Of a stretch of 64,000 nt of DNA, positions 34,146-42,304 are shown in pieces. This stretch comes from Anaerolineae bacterium (GTDB taxonomy: Bacteria; Chloroflexota; Anaerolineae; DRVO01): assembly GCA_013178015.1 (NCBI GenBank), contig JABLXR010000017.1, positions 1-64,000 of the forward strand, read 5' to 3'. The position numbers were made by a program, and so were the translations under genes. How positions within the stretch are numbered: the stretch's first letter is position 1; each line of letters starts with the position of its first letter. The notes under the pieces are model-generated. The model was given only the letters and a program-made list of their open reading frames with translations. It made no database searches and had not been told where the DNA came from.

Positions 34146-35450
34146 TTAGGCCTGGCGCACCGTCTCGCGCTCCAGCCCATCGTAGTCCAGCCGGGCCACA
34201 CTGGGCCCCTGGAGGAAGTTGAGTGTCCAGTCCGACAGAGCTCGGAACCGGCTCTGGAAGGTGGGCAACTTGCTCAGGTAGACATACTTGAACAGCAGCC
34301 ACCCGGATAGGCCGAACACGTTCCAGCCGAAGGGACAGCAGACCGCGTCCAGACTGCCTATGCTCACCAGGTCCCCGCGGTAGCGGAACTTGAAGGGGAT
34401 GGCCTCCCGTCCCTCCCACTCCGCGATTAGGTTCCGGGCCAACGCCGGACCCTGCTGCACCGCCACCTGGGCCGTGGTCGCCAGGGGCTCGCCGCTCTCG
34501 TCCGGGCAGTGAGCGTTATCGCCGATGGCGAACACCCCTGGCTTGCCGACCACTCGGAAGCAGCGGTCCACCATGATCCTTCCCGCCCGATCGTGCTCCA
34601 CCGGCAGATCGGCCACCAAGGGGTTGGCTTTCACCCCGGCCACCCAAATGAGGGTCTCGGTGTCCACCCGCTCGGTCTGATCGCCGCTCTTGAGTTCCAC
34701 GTAGCCAGGCCCGGCCGCGGTCACCAAGGTGTTCACTCGCACGTCAATGCCCCGGCGCCGCATCTTCTCCGTGGCCGCCTGCGAGACGGGCTCCTCCAGC
34801 GTGGGCAGCACCCGAGGTAGACCCTCCGCCAGGATCATGTGCACGTCCCGGTAGAAGTTGATGTTCCTGTACGTCTTGCCGGCCACCTTGTGAACGAACT
34901 CGGTGAGCTCGGTCATCACCTCCATGCCGCAGCAGCCAGCGCCTGCCTGCACGAACGTAAGCAAGCGCCGCCGCTCCTCCAGGTCGGTGGACCGATCCGC
35001 CTTCTCCAGGCAGTCAATCACGTGGTTGCGTAGCCGCAACGCATCGGGCATCCACTTATAGGGGAAGCCGTACTTCTCGAAGCTCTCATTACCGAAGTAG
35101 TTGGTCACGCCGCCCAGGCTGATCACCAGCACGTCACCTTCGTAGGTGCCGCGGTTGGTAATGGCACGCCTGTTGTCCAAGTCTATCTCCAGAATCTCTG
35201 CCTCCACGAACTCCACGTCCCGCTGGCCCAGGATGCGCCGGACCGGGGGGGTGATCGTGAGCGGGTTGATCTGATTGCTCACTATCTCAGGAAGGAAGGC
35301 GGTGAACAGGAGATAGTTCTTCCTGTCTATGACGGTGATCTTCGGCTTCGGAGCACTGCTCTCCCGCGCCAGATCGTGCAGGAATTCGGCACAGTAGAGC
35401 CCGGCGAAGCTAGCTCCGAGAATCAGTACCCGCTTTCCCTGCTCATCCAT
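34146..35450 (-). CDS. Type II NADH dehydrogenase-like flavoprotein
   Basis: A 434-residue FAD/NAD(P)-dependent oxidoreductase of the NDH-2 type. The FAD-binding start is VLILGASFAGLYCAEFL near residues 8-24, and a second nucleotide-binding region is near FVQAGAGCCGMEVMTEL at about 160. The later VFAIGDNAHC near 305 and the hydrophobic/aromatic end are family features. ATG 35450 follows AGGGGGAA; the open frame upstream has no ribosome site. It would pass electrons from NADH to quinone without pumping protons. Its promoter is unusually recognisable (35526-35552) and a terminator follows, so it is a single-gene unit. Confidence 0.87.
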   Translation of the reverse strand: MDEQGKRVLILGASFAGLYCAEFLHDLARESSAPKPKITVIDRKNYLLFTAFLPEIVSNQINPLTITPPVRRILGQRDVEFVEAEILEIDLDNRRAITNRGTYEGDVLVISLGGVTNYFGNESFEKYGFPYKWMPDALRLRNHVIDCLEKADRSTDLEERRRLLTFVQAGAGCCGMEVMTELTEFVHKVAGKTYRNINFYRDVHMILAEGLPRVLPTLEEPVSQAATEKMRRRGIDVRVNTLVTAAGPGYVELKSGDQTERVDTETLIWVAGVKANPLVADLPVEHDRAGRIMVDRCFRVVGKPGVFAIGDNAHCPDESGEPLATTAQVAVQQGPALARNLIAEWEGREAIPFKFRYRGDLVSIGSLDAVCCPFGWNVFGLSGWLLFKYVYLSKLPTFQSRFRALSDWTLNFLQGPSVARLDYDGLERETVRQA

Positions 35451-35525
35451 CTGCGTTCCCCCTGTCTTGCGCTTGTCCCATCCGCCTGACTTCTGGCGAC
35501 AGCTTCCAGACACACACCGGCCACT

Positions 35526-35552
35526 ATGATACGGGAGCGCCCGGGTTGTCAA
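35526..35552 (-). promoter_or_regulatory. Promoter of NADH dehydrogenase gene
   Basis: On the complementary strand TTGACA (35552-35547) is a perfect -35, and TATCAT (35531-35526) a likely -10 after a 15-base spacer. CATAGT at 35528-35523 is an alternative -10 with 18 bases. The leader would be about 65 bases. Confidence 0.5.
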
Positions 35553-35738
35553 ATTGTGAACCGTGCCACTAGCTCATTCGCGCCTCATCTCCTCCGATCT
35601 GGGGCCCCGGCTACAGCGTCGTTCCAGGTGTCACGCGGCTCGCTGGCCAAGCAGTCACCGACCTGACGCCGGCCTCCGATCCGCCAGGTGCGCGGCTGCC
35701 AGAGTCCGAGTATCCTGCTCCCAGACGGAGGGATCCTC

Positions 35739-36881
35739 ATGACCTCGAAGGAACGCGTTCGGGCCGCCGTATCCCGCCAGCCCGTGGACAAGACGCCCAT
35801 CGGGTTCTACGTAGTGGACTACGATACGATCGAAAGGGTCATCGGCCGCAAAACCTACGTGCGCAACAAGGTTGAATCACAGATCGCCTTCTGGGAGGGC
35901 CGCCGCGACGAGGTGGTGGAGAGCTACAAGGAAGACACGGTCGAGTTCTACCGCAAGGTGGGCATCTGCGACCTGGTGTGCTTCAAGGAGGCACCGCTGG
36001 TGCCACCCAAGGGCTACGTGCCCGAAGACCCTCCGCGCCGCGTGGCCGACGACCTCTGGCGGGACTCGAAGGGGCGAGTGTACAAGGTGTCCCTCGTCTC
36101 CAACGAGTTCACCCTGGTGGAAGACCCCACGCGCTGGACCACCGAGTACACGGTGGAGCAGTTCGAAGCCCCCATTGACAGCACGCCCCCGGACCCGACC
36201 ATGTTTGAGGCCATGGACTACGTCCTGGAGCACCTCGGGCCGACCCACTACATCGCCGGAAGGAGTGGAGGGCTGGATGCCCTGGTGCTCCTCGGGGGGA
36301 TGGAGCGGGGCCTGATGGAGTACCTCCTGCATCCAGAGGTGGTGCGGGCCGCCATCACGCGTTCCTGCCGGCAGGCTAACGCCCTGGACCAGTACTACAT
36401 ACGCCCCGGCCAGGACGGAGTGCTGTTCGAGGAGGATACCTCCGGGACGCTCGGCCCCCTGATCTCCCCCGGCATGTACCGCGAGTTCTGCCTACCCGCG
36501 CTCCGCTCCCGGGTGGAGAACGTCAAGGGCTTCGGCCAGCAGGTGCTCATGCACAACTGCGGCGACAACCGCCCCCTCCTCGACACATTCATCGAAGCAG
36601 GCATCGAGTGTCTGCAGTCCCTCCAGACCACCGCCGGGATGTACGTGCCCGACCTGCAGGACCGCTGGGGCGACAGTATCGCCTTCTGGGGCGGGGTGGC
36701 CACCGAGATTCTGATCGCCGGGACGCCCGACGACGTGCGGGCCAACGTCCGGGACGTCATGACCAAGGCGGGCCCGCGAGGCGGATTCATCCTCGGACCC
36801 AGCCACTCCATCGCCAAGGGCACCCGCTACGAGAACTTCATGGCCATGCTGGAGGAGTTCGACCGGCTGCGTGATACGTGA
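35739..36881 (+). CDS. URO-D fold protein with His-x-Cys motif
   Basis: A 380-residue protein of the uroporphyrinogen decarboxylase superfamily and a paralogue of the one at 9924. TSKERVRAAVSRQPVDKTP at the start and MYREFCLPALRSRV near 245 are family signatures. VLMHNCGDNRPLLDTF near 270-285 keeps the His-x-Cys that binds zinc in MtaA/MtbA-type methyltransferases, so a methyl-transfer role is more likely here than for the other copy. GGAGGG is 6 bases before ATG 35739. The last four codons and the stop (36870-36881) lie within the heptamer repeat. Confidence 0.85.
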   Translation: MTSKERVRAAVSRQPVDKTPIGFYVVDYDTIERVIGRKTYVRNKVESQIAFWEGRRDEVVESYKEDTVEFYRKVGICDLVCFKEAPLVPPKGYVPEDPPRRVADDLWRDSKGRVYKVSLVSNEFTLVEDPTRWTTEYTVEQFEAPIDSTPPDPTMFEAMDYVLEHLGPTHYIAGRSGGLDALVLLGGMERGLMEYLLHPEVVRAAITRSCRQANALDQYYIRPGQDGVLFEEDTSGTLGPLISPGMYREFCLPALRSRVENVKGFGQQVLMHNCGDNRPLLDTFIEAGIECLQSLQTTAGMYVPDLQDRWGDSIAFWGGVATEILIAGTPDDVRANVRDVMTKAGPRGGFILGPSHSIAKGTRYENFMAMLEEFDRLRDT

Positions 36882-36973
36882 CACGTGATGCGTGATACGT
36901 GATACGTGATACGTGATACGTGATACGTGATAAACGAACGTATGCCTGTCACGCATCACGCATCACGCATCAC
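36870..36973. repeat. Heptamer repeat array with inverted arm
   Basis: Nine heptamers of the type ACGTGAT (first, second and fourth vary slightly) run from 36870 to about 36932. The opposite arm at 36949-36973 has three to four copies of GTGATGC in inverted orientation. The arms could form a long hairpin. The URO-D stop codon (36879-36881) lies in the first arm and the LysM protein stop (36963-36965) in the second. Confidence 0.85.
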
Positions 36974-37877
36974 TGTTCACCACCCACTCCTCATCCTCGC
37001 CGCCGCGCACGTCGAAGGTGCCCGTGCGCGGTTCGGACTCGCCCTCCACGGCGATCTCGTAACCGTAAGGTCCCGGCAGCAGGCAGTAACGCCAGTTGCC
37101 CCCCGAATCCAGGCTGATTCCGTCTCGCCAGGCCACCTGCCGGCTGAACACGGTCACCCAGACGCGCTCCGCGCCTCGGTTGACCAGAAGGAAACAGCCC
37201 GGCTCGCTGGATAGAGGCACGAGGGGCGGGGTAGTAGCCGTAGCCGTGGGTTCTAGCTCCGGCGTGGGCGTGTCCGTGGGAGCTGATGGGACAGCCTCGG
37301 TCAGCTCCGCCGCTGAGGGAGTCTCGGTTGCCGGCACTCGGATGGTCTGTCCCACCTGGAGCAGCGCGTCGGCGTGCAGCTCCGGGTTCAGCGCCAGCAG
37401 CGTCTCCAGCTCCACGCCGTGATCCTGCGCAACTGCCAGGAGGCAGTCGCCGTCCTGCACCTGATACAGGGAGAAGAGCGGCTCCGGCTCCTCTTCGGGA
37501 GGGGCCTCAGTGGCAGTCGCGGCCGGGGGGGCGGTGGGATCGGGGCTAGGCGTGGGACTGGGCATGGGCGTGGGTGAGGCGGTCGGTGCAGGCTGCATGC
37601 TGGCCCGTCCGACGTCGTCGGTCGGCCCTACTACGTAGGCCACCCGTGTCGGAGGCGCCGGGGAGGAAGTGAGTTGCCGGTCGGCCGAGCCGGCCAGGTG
37701 CCCGCGCATAGCCATCAAAGATAGGCTGGCCATCAGGGCAGCCACGACCAGGACCGCCACGCCCCCCAGCTCTCGCTCTTCGGGCAGGGCTGCCCCACAG
37801 AGCGCGCAGGTGCGCGCCAACTGCGCTGTCCTGCTCCGGCACCTCGGGCAACGCCGATCGCCGGCCGGGCTCGCCAT
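36963..37877 (-). CDS. Zinc-ribbon, membrane-anchored LysM protein
   Basis: A 304-residue protein with four parts. A zinc ribbon at the N-terminus (Cys 10, 13, 24, 27), probably cytoplasmic; a transmembrane helix at about 38-58; Pro/Thr-rich linkers; and a LysM domain near 137-182 (YQVQDGDCLLAVAQDHGVEL, ending VGQTIRVP) that usually binds peptidoglycan. A final beta-domain (residues about 225-300) is unassigned. The layout of a zinc ribbon before a single-pass membrane anchor is common in Chloroflexi and Actinobacteria. The stop codon lies inside the heptamer array and the gene is convergent with the URO-D gene. Confidence 0.8.
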   Translation of the reverse strand: MASPAGDRRCPRCRSRTAQLARTCALCGAALPEERELGGVAVLVVAALMASLSLMAMRGHLAGSADRQLTSSPAPPTRVAYVVGPTDDVGRASMQPAPTASPTPMPSPTPSPDPTAPPAATATEAPPEEEPEPLFSLYQVQDGDCLLAVAQDHGVELETLLALNPELHADALLQVGQTIRVPATETPSAAELTEAVPSAPTDTPTPELEPTATATTPPLVPLSSEPGCFLLVNRGAERVWVTVFSRQVAWRDGISLDSGGNWRYCLLPGPYGYEIAVEGESEPRTGTFDVRGGEDEEWVVNSDA

Positions 37878-37981
37878 GAGCTGGCCCCTTTCCTATGCTG
37901 ATCGCCGATCCGGCTACGTTTTCACCCTTCCCGAACGCCTTAGTATCGGGCGCTCGCGGTCAGGTGTGTATGGGTAGAAGG

Positions 37982-38998
37982 TCAGGGCTGGACCGCCAGC
38001 CCGTTGAGAGCTTGAAAGACGCCGTGGTCCGGCTGCTTGTGCCCCCCGATCACCTCAGCGAGCGGCGCCAGTTCGACGTCGTACCCCCGGCAGACGGCAA
38101 CCACGCCCACACTACTGCGCGTGGCTGCGTCCACGCTACCAGGCGACGCCGATCCGCCCTGGTCCCGGCCCAGGTGAGACACGGCAGCAGCAGCGAACCT
38201 CTCCGCTAGCCACCGGTCCAGGAAGCTCGGTGCTCCTCCCCGCTGCGCGTGCCCGATCGAAGTCAGCCGCACTCGATGGCCGGCCGCCTCAGCCAGGTAG
38301 CTGGCCATGCTGGGCACGTCGCCGGCCCCTTCGGAGGCCACCGCCAGAGCGTACCCCTGCCGCGCCACGGCTGCCCGCATGCGTCTGGCCCCGTAGTCCA
38401 GATCCAAAGGGTACTCGGGTAGCAAGACGAGATCGGCATGCACCGCCTCAGCCACGGCCAACGCAATGAACCCCGTGTTCCCCCCCAGCGTCTCCAGCAC
38501 GAACATTCGACCGGGCAAAGCCTGGGCGGTGTCCCGAATCGCATCGGCGAGAGCGATGGCGCGGTTGCAGGCGGTGTCGAAGCCCAGGGTGCGATCCGTG
38601 CCCGGCACATCGTTGTCTATGGTGCAGGGGATGGCCGCACAGGTCACTCCCATGGCTTCCAGCGCCGTCGCTCCGTGCCGGATACTGCCATCCCCTCCCA
38701 GCACGATGACGCCATCTATGCCTTCCCGAGAGATCACTTGCAAGATACGGTCCCGGCCACTCCGGTCGCCAACCGTGCGGTCCCGGGAAGTGCCTAGCAC
38801 CGTACCTCCCCGAGCGGAGATGCCATCCACCTGTGCCGGCGTGAGCGTCTCCAGCTCGCCCTCAGCCAGTCCGGCAAAACCAGAACGCACCCCGAGAGTC
38901 TGCAGCCCCAGTCGATCGGCGTGCCGAACCGCCGACTCGATGGCAGCGTTGGTGCCAGGCGAGTCCCCTCCGCTGGTGAGTATGGCCAGACGTGGCAT
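37982..38998 (-). CDS. pfkA: ATP-type 6-phosphofructokinase
   Basis: A 338-residue phosphofructokinase of glycolysis. GGDSPGTNAAI at the N-terminus (residues 10-20) starts the ATP site; VLGGDGS at 99-105 has Gly at the 104 position, typical of ATP rather than pyrophosphate users; TIDND at 126-130 gives the catalytic aspartates. GTDRTLGFDTA is the sugar-binding signature. ATG 38998 overlaps the dehydrogenase stop by one base (TGATG), so the two genes are coupled. EGAGDVP and GHAQRGGAPS are also family stretches. Confidence 0.93.
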   Translation of the reverse strand: MPRLAILTSGGDSPGTNAAIESAVRHADRLGLQTLGVRSGFAGLAEGELETLTPAQVDGISARGGTVLGTSRDRTVGDRSGRDRILQVISREGIDGVIVLGGDGSIRHGATALEAMGVTCAAIPCTIDNDVPGTDRTLGFDTACNRAIALADAIRDTAQALPGRMFVLETLGGNTGFIALAVAEAVHADLVLLPEYPLDLDYGARRMRAAVARQGYALAVASEGAGDVPSMASYLAEAAGHRVRLTSIGHAQRGGAPSFLDRWLAERFAAAAVSHLGRDQGGSASPGSVDAATRSSVGVVAVCRGYDVELAPLAEVIGGHKQPDHGVFQALNGLAVQP

Positions 38999-39990
38999 CA
39001 CATCTCCCGCACCAAGACCGGCCGCCCCAGCCCCGCCGACCGCCAGGCCGCCTCGGTGAACTCGCTGACCCGCAAGCCGCACTCAGCGGGAACGCCCGGC
39101 TCCTCCAGGCCCAGGATGGCGCGGACAAAGTTCAGGTCGGGGTTGTTATCGGCAGGAGGGAGCTCCGGCGTCAGTGGTTCCTGCCCCACCCTGAGCACCT
39201 GGACGCCGTTGAGCCGGTCGTAGACCACGGCGCCCTCTGAACCCCACACCCCGAAGAACTCCCAGAAGGGAGTGGGCGAGGCCCCCATGATGGTCACGTT
39301 GCCCAGCGTCCCCCCCACGAAGCGAGCGACGATGGCGCTATCAATGTCCACCTCGCAGTCGTAGCGGTTGATCTCGGCGTAGACCCGATCGGCCTCCAGC
39401 CCGGTAGTCCAGAGCATCATGTCAACCAGGTGGCTGCCCGAGTCGTTGAGCTGTCCGCCACAGGATATCTCCAGGCTCTGCCGCCAGGTCCCGCGGGTGC
39501 CACGGAGCCAATCTTGGCTCAACACCAAGGAGACCATCTGCAGCCGGCCCAGGTCCCCTCCCTGGGCCATTTCACGGATGAACTGGTAGGTGGGCTCGTA
39601 GTGCCGCTGATACGAAATGGTGAGGATCTTGCCCGTCTCGTCCCGCCTGGCTATCACCGCCCGGGCATCGGCCACCGTCGAGGTCATGGGCTTCTCGCAA
39701 AGGACGTGCAGGCCGGCATCGAGCGCATCCAGTATCTGCCGGGCGTGGAAGCAGTGCGGCGAGTGGATCTCAACTCCGTCCATCGCCACCTTGTCCAGCA
39801 TCTCCCGGTAGTCACTGAAGGTGGGAACATCCGCCAACTCGGGCCGCGCTTCTTTCATGCGTGCCAGGCTTGCCTCGCTCGGGTCCGACAGCGCCACCAC
39901 TTCCGCCAACCCGCTGTCGTGCAGCCTCATAGCGTGGCCTATGGCGATGCCCCCAGAGCCAATGAACCCTATCCTCACCTTGTCGCCCAT
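38998..39990 (-). CDS. Gfo/Idh/MocA-family oxidoreductase
   Basis: A 330-residue dehydrogenase. The Rossmann motif IGFIGSGGIAIGHA is at 6-19, and EKPMTS near 98-103 is the family signature with the catalytic Lys. The stop overlaps the start of phosphofructokinase. Coupling of a sugar dehydrogenase with a glycolytic kinase points to a pathway feeding a sugar into glycolysis, but which sugar is unknown. GGAGGA is 3-4 bases before ATG 39990. Unlike the copy at 26757 it has no Cys-rich loop. Confidence 0.87.
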   Translation of the reverse strand: MGDKVRIGFIGSGGIAIGHAMRLHDSGLAEVVALSDPSEASLARMKEARPELADVPTFSDYREMLDKVAMDGVEIHSPHCFHARQILDALDAGLHVLCEKPMTSTVADARAVIARRDETGKILTISYQRHYEPTYQFIREMAQGGDLGRLQMVSLVLSQDWLRGTRGTWRQSLEISCGGQLNDSGSHLVDMMLWTTGLEADRVYAEINRYDCEVDIDSAIVARFVGGTLGNVTIMGASPTPFWEFFGVWGSEGAVVYDRLNGVQVLRVGQEPLTPELPPADNNPDLNFVRAILGLEEPGVPAECGLRVSEFTEAAWRSAGLGRPVLVREM

Positions 39991-40088
39991 TTGTCCTCCG
40001 AACTGGTCCGCCCAGAAGCGCGGCAGTGGTCCCCCCGCGCGCTGGCGACGTTATGCACCCGCACCATCACCCTGTCAAGGGCCAGCCG

Positions 40089-41431
40089 CCCGGGTGTAGG
40101 GCTTTCTCAAAGTCGGGGAGGTGAGCGGAGCAAGGGGTGAGCCGGAGGGGATGCGAAGCGAGCCTCACTTGGTTATTGTAAAGCTGAGAAGCAAGCACTA
40201 ACCAAGGAGGCTCAAGGTGCAGTATAGCACACTCTCCTCTGATCAGATGACAGCGGTGGGTCCGGTGGTCTTTGAGGTGCGCTCTCTGTGGCGCCGACTG
40301 GAGGCTCTGAGTGACAGGCGGCACCGGCAGGGCAAGCGCTATCCCCTGCCCCTGATCCTGCTCTTTGTGGTGCTGGCCAAGCTCTGCGGGGAGGATCGGC
40401 CTAGTGGGATTGCCGAGTGGGTCAGACACCGCCGAGAGCAGTTGGGGCGGGCCCTGGGGATGAAGCTGGCCCGGGTGCCTCACCACAACACCTACCGGCG
40501 GGTGCTGGCGGGGGCAGTGTGCCCGGAGGAGTTGGACCGGGCCATAGGGGCCTTCCTCCAGGAGTCGCCCCAGGCGGGTCTGGAGGTGCTGATCAGCATC
40601 GATGGCAAGACCATCCGGGGCACGGTGGACGCCCAGGACCCAGAGGGGCTCAAGTTGTTGGTGGCCTGCCTGCCCCAGAAGGGGATTGCCCTGTTGCAGG
40701 TGGCGCTGGACCCCCACACCAACGAGATCAGTGCTGCTCCGGTCCTGCTGGCCGGGCTGGACCTTGAGGGCAAGATCGTGACCGCTGATGCCCTCCACAC
40801 CCAGCGGGCCCTCTCCACTCAGGTCCTGGAGGCGGGAGGGCAGTACCTGTGGCTGGTCAAGGACAACCAGCCCGCCCTGCGCGCCGATATCGAGGAGCTC
40901 TTCAGCGGTGATGATCGCACGGTGGAGGGGGGACGGCTGGGCCATGACTTTGCCCGCGCCCAGCAGGTGGACAAGGGCCACGGCCGCAGGGAGCGTCGAA
41001 GGATCACGGTGAGTGGTGAGCTCAAAGGCTACAGCGACTGGCCGGGGCTAGAGCAGGTCTTTCAGCTGGAGCGGGAGCGGGTGCAGAGCAAGACCGGCAA
41101 GCACGAGCACGAGATCGTCTACGGCGTGACCAGTCTCACAGCAGATCAGGCCTCACCAGAACGGCTCCTTGAGCTGACGCGGGCCTACTGGGGAGTGGAG
41201 AATGGCCTGCACTACCGCCGGGATGTGACCTTCCGCGAGGACGCCACCCGTCTTACCCAGGGCCAGGCCGGCCACGTCATGGCCAGCCTCAACAACCTCG
41301 TCATTGGGCTGCTGCGCCTAGCTGGCTTCACCAACCTCGCCGCTGCCCGCCGCTACTGCGCTGCTCACCTGGCCTACGCCCTTGCCCTCCTCACCTCCTC
41401 ACCGCAAACATGAGAAAGCCCTACGCCCGGG
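40089..41431 (+). mobile_element. ISAs1-family insertion sequence
   Basis: A 1343-bp element bounded by terminal inverted repeats at 40089-40109 and 41411-41431, identical at 20 of 21 positions (core GTAGGGCTTTCTCA). It contains one complete transposase gene. I see no matching target duplication directly outside the repeats, so the exact outer ends or the insertion history are uncertain. It lies between a complete dehydrogenase gene and a 5'-less PRC-barrel gene. Confidence 0.85.
40217..41413 (+). CDS. ISAs1-family transposase
   Basis: A 398-residue DDE transposase. GTG 40217 lies 6 bases after AAGGAGG. Catalytic Asp 129 is in ISIDGKTIRG, Asp 191 in VTADALHTQ and Glu near 328 in YWGVENGLHYRRDVTF; all are intact, so the enzyme may be active. 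The N-terminal region (LEALSDRRHRQGKRYPLPLILL) is the associated domain of the ISAs1 family. The coding region ends inside the right terminal repeat. Confidence 0.92.
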   Translation: MQYSTLSSDQMTAVGPVVFEVRSLWRRLEALSDRRHRQGKRYPLPLILLFVVLAKLCGEDRPSGIAEWVRHRREQLGRALGMKLARVPHHNTYRRVLAGAVCPEELDRAIGAFLQESPQAGLEVLISIDGKTIRGTVDAQDPEGLKLLVACLPQKGIALLQVALDPHTNEISAAPVLLAGLDLEGKIVTADALHTQRALSTQVLEAGGQYLWLVKDNQPALRADIEELFSGDDRTVEGGRLGHDFARAQQVDKGHGRRERRRITVSGELKGYSDWPGLEQVFQLERERVQSKTGKHEHEIVYGVTSLTADQASPERLLELTRAYWGVENGLHYRRDVTFREDATRLTQGQAGHVMASLNNLVIGLLRLAGFTNLAAARRYCAAHLAYALALLTSSPQT

Positions 41432-41620
41432 TGCAATTCCGCCTGGGGTTGGACTGGGCGAGGGCAGCAGCCTCCGATACCTCGGGCCGCACCGAGGGCC
41501 GGTGCCCCACCGCCTCCTTCCTCGGTGCCCTCAGGGCAGGCTCTGAGCCCCTTGGCGTCATCTCGAGCACGCTCTCACCATCATGCCAAGCTTCACCTCC
41601 GTCATCCCGAGCGCAGCACC

Positions 41621-42034
41621 TTCCGCGGTAGCCAGCTCACGGGCTACGCCGTCCGTGACGCTACTGGCGAGGACACTCTGGGCGAGATCTCTGACTTCGT
41701 GATCGAGTTCGGCCAGCAGGGCCTGGGCGAGGCCGGCCAGTCACCCTTCGGTGCTCCCGCTCCCGTCGCCGCTCGGGCGAAGTACGCCATCGTAGGGTTC
41801 GGCGGCTTCCTCGGCATAGGGGAGCAGTACGCGCTCGTCCCCTTTGAGGCAATGAGCGTAGATCCCGACCCCTCCGTAAGGACCTTCTACCTGCCCACCA
41901 CCCGGGAGGCCTTCGAGAGCTCGCCTCGCTTCAGCCACGATATCCTCCCCGGTGAACTCTCGCCCGGCTGGGACGATGAGTTCGCCGGATTCTGGCACAC
42001 CGAGCTGGGCTGGGAAGAGACCGCACGCTGGTAG
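41621..42034 (+). pseudogene. 5'-truncated PRC-barrel protein gene
   Basis: About 137 codons encode a PRC-barrel domain (RGSQLTGYAVRDATGEDTLGEI, then KYAIVGFGGFLGIG) closely like the last domain of the neighbouring 42305-43663 protein. The frame runs back to a GTG at 41525, but the upstream sequence is not domain-like and there is no signal peptide or ribosome site. The 5' part was probably lost when the insertion sequence or other rearrangement arrived. The end WHTELGWEETARW looks like a natural C-terminus. A hairpin follows. Confidence 0.6.
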
Positions 42035-42108
42035 GACGGCGATGCAGCGCGCGGAACCCGGCCGACTTCCACGCGGCGGCCGGAGGTAGCCCCAGGAAGA
42101 CCTCAGAT

Positions 42109-42137
42109 GGCGGGAGGGGCCGGTCGCCCCTCCCGCC
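42109..42137 (+). terminator. Hairpin after PRC-barrel fragment
   Basis: GGCGGGAGGGGC and GCCCCTCCCGCC form a perfect 12-base-pair stem with a 5-base loop, 75 bases after the PRC-barrel fragment. Only a short, T-poor tail follows. Confidence 0.55.
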
Positions 42138-42304
42138 GCTTCATGCCCACGCCACTGGCCTCATCATCCCTTGGGGACAGCATGCCCCTCTTCCGATGAC
42201 GACCTCGATCGGCAGCTTCCGGATTGCGCTCCACAGACGCCGCCAGTTGTGGTACAGTTGGCGTCAGTTAGGTATCTCTTGCAGTTGGCTTGAGGAGTCA
42301 GCAG

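Noticed and set aside
40089-41431. Target-site duplication of the insertion sequence
   Set aside because: Bases outside the terminal repeats (left ...CCAGCCG, right TGCAATTC...) do not match.
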